Positions 57,833 to 64,000 of a stretch of DNA of 64,000 bases are shown here, piece by piece. The DNA comes from Lytechinus variegatus (taxonomy: Eukaryota; Echinodermata; Echinoidea; Temnopleuroida; Toxopneustidae). Location: the NCBI RefSeq assembly GCF_018143015.1, contig NC_054743.1, forward strand, positions 37,590,922-37,654,921. The letters are read 5' to 3'. The notes below the pieces were generated by a model. It saw only the letters and a program-made list of their open reading frames with translations, was not told where the DNA came from and did no database searches. How positions within the stretch are numbered: position 1 is the first letter of the stretch; every line of letters begins with the position of its first letter. Position numbers and translations under genes: made by a program.

Positions 57833-60569
57833 AAGGTCTGCCATTGTACTGAGACTATGGATCGTGTTACTGCCATGAAAAGTTACGCAATGATCTCGTG
57901 TGATGCTATCTATAATTCACATTTTTTTCTTCAAATGATTTCACTGGCAATTCGAATTTCTGCCAATTATTGTGCAATGTGCTGTTTTTGGAACTCAGGG
58001 CAAAATCACGATATATGTATACCATGAGATTTTAAAGAAACTAGATATAGGTGTATTATTTAATCTGTTGTCTACTGAAACTGGATGATTCTTTTATATA
58101 GAACCTATGGGAATTATAGAAGTCAATAGGTTATGAGCTCTAGACCTGCTCATATCTAGGAATCTGTTGACAGTATCATTGACTGATATACCTTAATTTA
58201 TCTGTATGGAAAAAGAACCCGTCAAAATCACATGTTTTTAATTTTGTGTTGTTGTGTGAATGATATGTGTGCCTTTTATGTTAAAAAACATGGCTGCACT
58301 TCCTTCCATTTCATGAAACAAGCAGATTTTTTTTCTTTAATCCTCAAATCGAGGTATTTATTCACATATTGTAGCCGAACCGACTTTCTCTCCTGACGAG
58401 CTGGTTCGTTTTGGCTGCAATATACAACCAGTTGGTGTAAAGTCTGTCTTTTAAGACTCTTTGCTCCTTCTCAGTAACTTAGATTATATCTCATGGATTT
58501 CAACATCTACATTATTCTGAATCTCCATTATCTCAATCATTCCAGTAATCAGTATCTCCGTATATTCAGTATTTTCAGTATCCTCACTCATCTCAGTATT
58601 TTCAGTGTTCTCAGTAATCTCAGTATTTTCAGTATAGGATACAAGGATACAATGAATGGTTCTTCAGATACCTCTGTACATAATAATTGATATATCTTTC
58701 TTGCAGGTGAAGAATTTAAAGTTAGTTGTACTCCATTTTTTAATGAAATTAAAATCTTTCACCTTTTTTTTTAATTGAGAAGATAACAAGCATAAATTGA
58801 TCTTTGTTATAAGCTACTAAAATCCTTGCATCTGATTGGCTCAGAACAATTTTTTCAGTGAAAATCACTTTAAAATGCTTCATGGAACAATCCCGCATTT
58901 TGCTGTGCTGTAAATCATTTTTACCAGATTTGTGCCAACACACTATTGTCCCTGTCCTTATAAAGTGACGTATGATTGTGAAACTAAAACAAATTAAGTG
59001 TAGAGTAAATTGCTTTTAATGATAGAAACCATACTCTGTGTCATTGATTTATGAAGGGTGAATAGATTCTAGGTAGTAGAATAAAGCATATTCTGATGTG
59101 TATATCTCTGTTTATATAGTATATGTTTCTGGCAAATTCAGAATTAGCACGACTGTCTCTATGTGGAAATGCAATCGAGTGAAGGATCCCAGAATGGCAT
59201 GTGTACAGCATATCTGCCTCTGTATCTGCACAGTATATTACTATAGTAGCTGCACTATATGTATAAGTCATTAGTTAAATCACAACAGAACATATTAAAC
59301 TTTTGTGATTTTTCACAAAGTGATGGATTCATGGGGTAAATGTAAAACATAAGGGACTGTTAGCTGTTACTCTGGGAAAACTGGAAATGCCTCTTATTGC
59401 ATATTGATATTACTTCAGTTACACAATTAGACATTACCTTTGGCCCAAATTCTTTGAAATGTTGAAGATAGTCATGAATGATCCCCCCCCCCCCGGAAAA
59501 TTTGTGATGTTCCTTACTTCAGCCACTTGTGATAAGATTGTCTTTGTTTCTTACCTTTTTAAAGGTATCGGTTTGCTACTGTGTACTAATTTGTTAGCTG
59601 ATTTTTTGTAATTGTGTGTTGATGGTAATATATACATTCATTCATTTTAGGCCACTGCCGAATTATCATTTTGCTTTCCATCTTCTTTCACTTTAAATCA
59701 GGGATTTATGGAAAATATTGGCTATATTATTATTGTGTTCTATGTTACCTGTTATCCTATTTTAATGTTTTTTATTCTGTGGACTTTTAGGACGGTATAT
59801 TTGTATATGTATGTTAGCATTGAGTTTTGAGACTTTCCCATAAATTTGCAATTATTGGTGATTGAAGTCACTGCTGCATTTATCTCTAGGAAATGATACC
59901 TCTTAGTCTTCACATCTTGTCTATGTTATGGACATTCATTTTCTGTGGAGCCGTGTTTGGAGAATTTATCTCCTTTTTATAAATGTGAAAGAGTGAGCAA
60001 CCTTTGTTGAAATCAATTCCAGATTATAGTGAGTGATCTCATTGAAATTTGATAATCTATTCTCTTTTATTTGCCAAGACAATCCAACTATAGAAAGTTA
60101 CTTCTGCCTTTAAATGTACAATTCTTTTTGGTGGTGAGAGGGCGGATAGTTAGGCTTTGTGTGTGATTAATAAAATGCCTTATTTTGGAGCATAATCCCG
60201 GAGCATAATCTGGCTAGATTTACCAAAATTGTATTAGAATATATTTGGTAAATTTGAAAATGTATATGTAAAGCTCCCATTTTGTAATTCATTGATCTAC
60301 CATTAGGCATGTATTGGAAAGATATTGGAAGATAGAATTGCAGGACCCATTTGTGAGGCTTGTTTTCATATTTTTATCTAGCTCAAAACTTAGGGGTGCA
60401 TCCTAAGTCTGTGGAAAAGCTTTTTAGGGGGCTTGCTTTTGGGGGCTTTCTGCATCCAGTCTTTTTCTTTATATCAGGGGAATCCCGCCATATACCGGTA
60501 TATGTGTGTGTGAAAAGTCTTTAGGTGCAGTGGTGCACAATAAGGTGGTGTTGATCAAAATATACATTT
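57833..60569 (+). other. FAAH 3' flank, unassigned
   Basis: AT-rich and without a recognisable gene. A diverged minisatellite of TCTCAGTATTTTCAGT-like units lies at about 58495-58640, and a C run at 59481. AATAAA occurs near 60170. It may include a long 3' UTR. Confidence 0.4.
58495..58640 (+). repeat. Minisatellite of ATCTCAGTATTTTCAGT-like units
   Basis: Repeated ATTCAGTATTTTCAGTATCC, TCATCTCAGTATTTTCAGTG and similar words, with units of roughly 9-18 bp, diverged. Confidence 0.5.
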
Positions 60570-60840
60570 TCAGATATCTACTAATACTACAGAGAATAAA
60601 TTATCCTATAATTGTATTTGTATAGTGAAACTGAAATGTTTTGAGAGGAAATGTAATTGTTTTGCTAATTGGTTACATGATTATTGCGGTATAAATGTAT
60701 TGAGTAGTTAATTAGCATGTTATCATTCAATCGGCTCTATATTACTAGACTACACTAGCATTATGGGTCAGGAAACTGGCCGTGTAAGAGTAGTTGAGGA
60801 CATGAGATGGCACTTTTGGTTCGTATCTGCTTTAAAACAA
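60570..60840 (+). repeat. Dispersed repeat shared with 20120-20425
   Basis: Same ordered blocks as the first copy (ACAGAGAATAAAT, ATTGAGTAGTTAATTAGCAT, GTTATCATTCAA, CTGCTTTAA), in the same orientation. Confidence 0.6.
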
Positions 60841-61159
60841 AATCTTGTACCATTATGATTGCAATTTTCATTGAATATTCCTGGTTCTTAGGATAGGATT
60901 GATTGATCAAATGATTACACATATTTGCCCCACTTGTATTCGAGCCCATATGGGTCGATAAAATCTACATGTTTTGTTTTGTTTTATGTCAATATGATTG
61001 ATGACGTTTTATTAATTTTTGTGTGTTTGAAATTGTGCTAATTATCTTATTTCATGTTTTTGTAAAGCAAGTGCTTTGAAACATTTTGTATTAAGTGCTC
61101 TAAAAATTCTATTATTTTTAAAATGAAACTTGACTATTAATGAAGCTGGAATGTTTCAG
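60841..61159. other. Intergenic, no recognised feature
   Basis: AT-rich sequence. Nothing gene-like is seen. Confidence 0.4.
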
Positions 61160-61400
61160 GCTTTTTCACACGTGAGTCTTGAATCATCATTGTAATGATG
61201 ATTGCAATTCATCTTTAGAATCATCGTACCTTCACACGGAAATTTGTATTGTAATTTGAGTGAAACTTAACTGGAATTCACCTCCAGAGTAGAATTTGAA
61301 TTCATGATTGTGATTAGCGTTCATGATTTTAATTCAGTTTCACACGTGCTAAAAATTTGTCTGGAATCATTCAAATTACAATTTTCTACCGTGTGAAAGG
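61160..61400. mobile_element. 241-bp palindromic MITE, ends CTTTTTCACACG
   Basis: Left GGCTTTTTCACACGTGAGTC, right CTACCGTGTGAAAGG. The inside has several GAATCAT / ATGATTC pieces in both orientations, and CACACG occurs three times. Confidence 0.6.
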
Positions 61401-63023
61401 TCGTTATGTAACCAGACATGATTTATTTTCATTTGTAACTTCATTCATTTGTAAAATACATTTCAAAGGTTCAGCCTAAGTAGATTTAAGGTGGAATATT
61501 CATGTGATAGTACTATTTCCTATAAGTGTATTGTAATTCAGTCATTTGTTCTAAATTGAACCTTAAAAACCATGAATGATCATTGTATACATGTACATAT
61601 ATTTGATCACAATATGCAAATTCATACCCATTGATGAATAAGATGATTGAGTATTTTGTATTTTTCATCTAATGTATGAATTACATTTATGTAATTAAAA
61701 AAGAAATCATAGTTTGAGACTTTGTATTCCTTTCCATTATGATTTCTATCTTCTTGTTACCCTGTTCTTTTCTATTACATTCACCGTTTTTTTCATGAAA
61801 GCCTGAGTAAATATAAGGTCGAATAAATTGTCAAAATGAAGTAACTATACATCCTATGACATGCCCTAGGTTATACGTGTATGACATCTAGATAGATCCT
61901 TCTCGTTTGATTGGTTGTTCGATGTCGATCATTCAGCCCATCATCCGCGCAATTTTTTGATCTATACGATTTTGTCTATTGCATTTTCGCCAAGACCACT
62001 GGCGCTACGTATAAAAACACTTTGAACAACTTTTGCATTCAAATTCATAAATGTCAAATGATAAGGATCTATTTGATGTGTCATATAAAACAAATAATTA
62101 ATGTTCCTTTCAAATGTGCAATGGACAGAATTTTTCATTCAGTGAAAGGTGAATGATCTTTGAATGGATCATTTCATCTGTCGCCTCATGAAGTACAAGT
62201 ATTCTGTCCATTATATGGCCGTACGCAGATGGGGCTTTTGGGAAATTGTACCCCCCCCCCAGAAATGTTTAAAGTTTACATTTTATCAATAAAAATTTTC
62301 ACAAAATCCACCAAAAGTATGCACACAATCCTAATTCACTTTATGAAATGCATAAGCACCCAAATGACAATCATGGTCGCTTTGCTCCCTCGCTTTCAAG
62401 TTTTATAAAAAAAAAAGCTTATGCGTCATCCCCCCCCCCCCCGCCATAAAAATGATTCATTCGTCCATGGTCCATTGCACTCATAAATATCCGATTCATC
62501 TTGAAATCATTTTGGTCTATTTAGGCTGACACCCATTTCATCTAATATACACTTGGACTAACACCAATCAATTAGACTGAATTGTGTATCAGAGCTGGTT
62601 TAGTGTACACAAAATGGCAATTAGATCAAATTAATTGACCAAATGGTTTTAGCCCAAAGTAAACCAACTGCTTGTCAACAGCGAATATATTAAACCGAAA
62701 GCAACACATTGCTGATAAAAAAACCCCACACTGTCCTCAAGGAGGAAACAAGGAATTGAATTTAAAACCAGGACAATCATCTTTGGAAATATAAGGAGTA
62801 ATCTCATGGCCATAAATGCCATTATGTTTTCACAGTATGAAGTTTATAAGGTAAATGCATGAATTGAAACGGAAACCAGATCACTTGAGGCTATTTTCAT
62901 AGCCGCAAGTGGTCTAACTTCCATGTGATGTATTTTTTTAAAGAAGATACATCGCATAACAATTAAATCACTTGTGGGACTTTACTCAGTGTAGAGTAAT
63001 AAACAGAATGAAATGTCAAAGTC
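61401..63023. other. Intergenic, no recognised gene
   Basis: AT-rich. C runs at 62253 and 62430 bracket a 180-bp stretch (GCCGTACGCAGATGGGGC at its left) that looks like a degraded transposon with CGTACGC-type ends. A small hairpin, CACTTGAGGC / GCCGCAAGTG, lies near 62882. The right end may contain the promoter of the gene starting at 63024. Confidence 0.4.
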
Positions 63024-63124
63024 ATGGAATCTCTTGTGCTGACCAGTCTTGTTTTATTACCACTACTACTAGTATTTGGTGTGGTGAAATCGGAGCTTCA
63101 AACAGACTTCGGAGGGTCTACCCG
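63024..63124 (+). CDS. Possible first coding exon with signal peptide; gene continues right of window
   Basis: Positions 63024-63124 encode 33 residues and two further bases, then a good donor (CCCG, GTAAGG). The peptide starts MESLVLTSLVLLPLLLVFGV, then VKSELQTDFGGSTR: a short polar start, a hydrophobic core of about 15 residues and a polar stretch, as in a secretory signal peptide. I cannot name the family, and no second exon is convincing in the remaining 0.9 kb. An overlapping frame from the ATG at 63009 is also open across the exon, so the choice rests on the signal-peptide look and G at +4. Confidence 0.38.
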
Positions 63125-63367
63125 GTAAGGCAGTACAACTAATTTTCATGGATAGGCTAGGCCTAAATGTTTCCTATTGATACATTGTGTGACAATTCAA
63201 CATATTATGCAGAAAAAACTTATGGCTGTTATCTGCTACTTGTGCATCTGGATGGATTTTTAAATGGGGGGGGGGGGGTGACAAGTGGAGGGTAGCACAT
63301 TTATTTTCGGGGGGTGGGGGCAAGGGTGGACAAGAAAAAATGAAGAGTGATATATATGGTACTTAAG
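63125..63367. other. Putative intron or intergenic, G runs
   Basis: Contains a G run at 63266 and a G-rich stretch at 63309. No exon is seen. Confidence 0.35.
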
Positions 63368-63511
63368 GGGCCCGTTGCAGAAAGAGTTGCGTGTAAACGC
63401 AAGTCAAAAATCAATCGCAAGTCGAAAATGCGCTCTGTTGATTGGTTGAAAATCAAGTTTCGCATGATTTTTAGAGTTGCGTTTGATTAAAACTCTTTCT
63501 GCAACGGGCCC
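63368..63511. mobile_element. 144-bp palindromic MITE, ends GGGCCCGTTGCAGAAAGAG
   Basis: Left GGGCCCGTTGCAGAAAGAGT is mirrored by right ACTCTTTCTGCAACGGGCCC; inner TTGCGT / ACGCAA also pair. Same terminal style as 20916-21070, so Harbinger-type is the likely group. Confidence 0.7.
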
Positions 63512-64000
63512 AAAATCACATACAGCTTGAATATGATGCCTGTGACAGCATGTACAACTATCATTTAAAAATTACTCAAAAGTTTTTTTCATTTTTCAAG
63601 GTTATCGGGAGGGGGGGAGGTGTGAGTGATTGCCCCACCCCATTGGTGCTGACTGACTGCAATGACTCTTGCTACGTTGCCTTATATCGGAATTGAGCCG
63701 GTGAATGGAGGTCCACGTATATTTTGATGTCACTTTGTCATTTCTTTTGTTTTTTAGGCCTATTTTTTCTACAACTTACATATGCTGATATAGCTATAGG
63801 CATGAGAGGACTATATATTACATATTAATAGGCTATCAGAAAAATAGATTTTTTTTGCAATTCCGAGTTTGAGAAAACTTCGACTGTTTGCTAGTCAACT
63901 TTAAACAGTCAGATAGGTCGATTCTCACATGTTCTTAGCATCATTTATCGGTATTCAATTAGAAAGGCAATGTCGGTCCATTTTTTTCGGGGGGGGGGGT
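63512..64000. other. Right edge, no recognised feature
   Basis: AT-rich with G runs at 63610 and at the very end. An acceptor-like TTTTGTTTTTTAG at 63758 leads into a frame with an early stop, so I do not call an exon. Confidence 0.35.

Noticed and set aside
63770-63810. Second exon for the signal-peptide gene after TTTTGTTTTTTAG
   Set aside because: In the phase required by the donor at 63124 the frame stops after about ten codons.
1-64000. LTR retrotransposons, retroviruses or Polintons
   Set aside because: I looked for paired LTRs, gag/pol/env-like or capsid-like frames and Polinton polymerase or integrase motifs and found none.

Overview
The window is animal genomic DNA, most likely from an echinoderm (probably a sea urchin). 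The genes are split by GT-AG introns, intergenic and intronic DNA is full of palindromic DNA transposons, and the recognisable proteins are deuterostome-like. The lineage call is an inference from gene content and repeat style; no database was searched. I see no LTR element, retrovirus or Polinton, no CRISPR array and no intact tRNA or rRNA gene.

Layout. (1) 1-7.9 kb, minus strand: the 5' two thirds of a SYNCRIP/hnRNP R-type RNA-binding protein gene. A non-coding first exon lies near 7.8 kb, eight coding exons follow, and the gene runs off the left edge. (2) 8-17 kb: gene-free DNA made of nested inverted-repeat transposons, including arrays of a GCGCTTCGCGC-type palindrome and a 4.1-kb element with arms of about 1 kb. 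(3) 17-19.2 kb, plus strand: DNAJC28, a mitochondrial-type J-domain protein whose coding sequence is a single exon. (4) 19.2-23.6 kb: 3' flank, a transposon carrying a Harbinger-type Myb/SANT fragment, and the upstream region of the next gene. (5) 23.7-57.0 kb, plus strand: a complete 15-exon gene for a fatty acid amide hydrolase of the plant type (615 codons). I assembled it exon by exon; every junction has GT-AG ends and keeps frame. (6) 57-63 kb: 3' flank with stacked small transposons. (7) 63.0 kb, plus strand: a possible first exon encoding a signal peptide, for a gene continuing past the right edge.

The FAAH introns carry most of the unusual structure. Four copies of an element framed by GTCTCACCTGC / GCAGGTGAGAC hold tandem units of about 160 bp, many containing a perfect AGGTCAAAGGTCA (the DR1 nuclear-receptor half-site arrangement; 17 perfect copies by my reading). 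A 1.07-kb element is present in opposite orientations in introns 1 and 10, so it could pair across exons 2-10. Intron 8 holds three elements nested like dolls, two with perfect 8-bp target-site duplications. Intron 4 holds a Penelope-like retroelement fragment with its GIY-YIG domain.

The three genes have no evident functional link: one acts on RNA, one is a mitochondrial co-chaperone, and one hydrolyses lipid amides.
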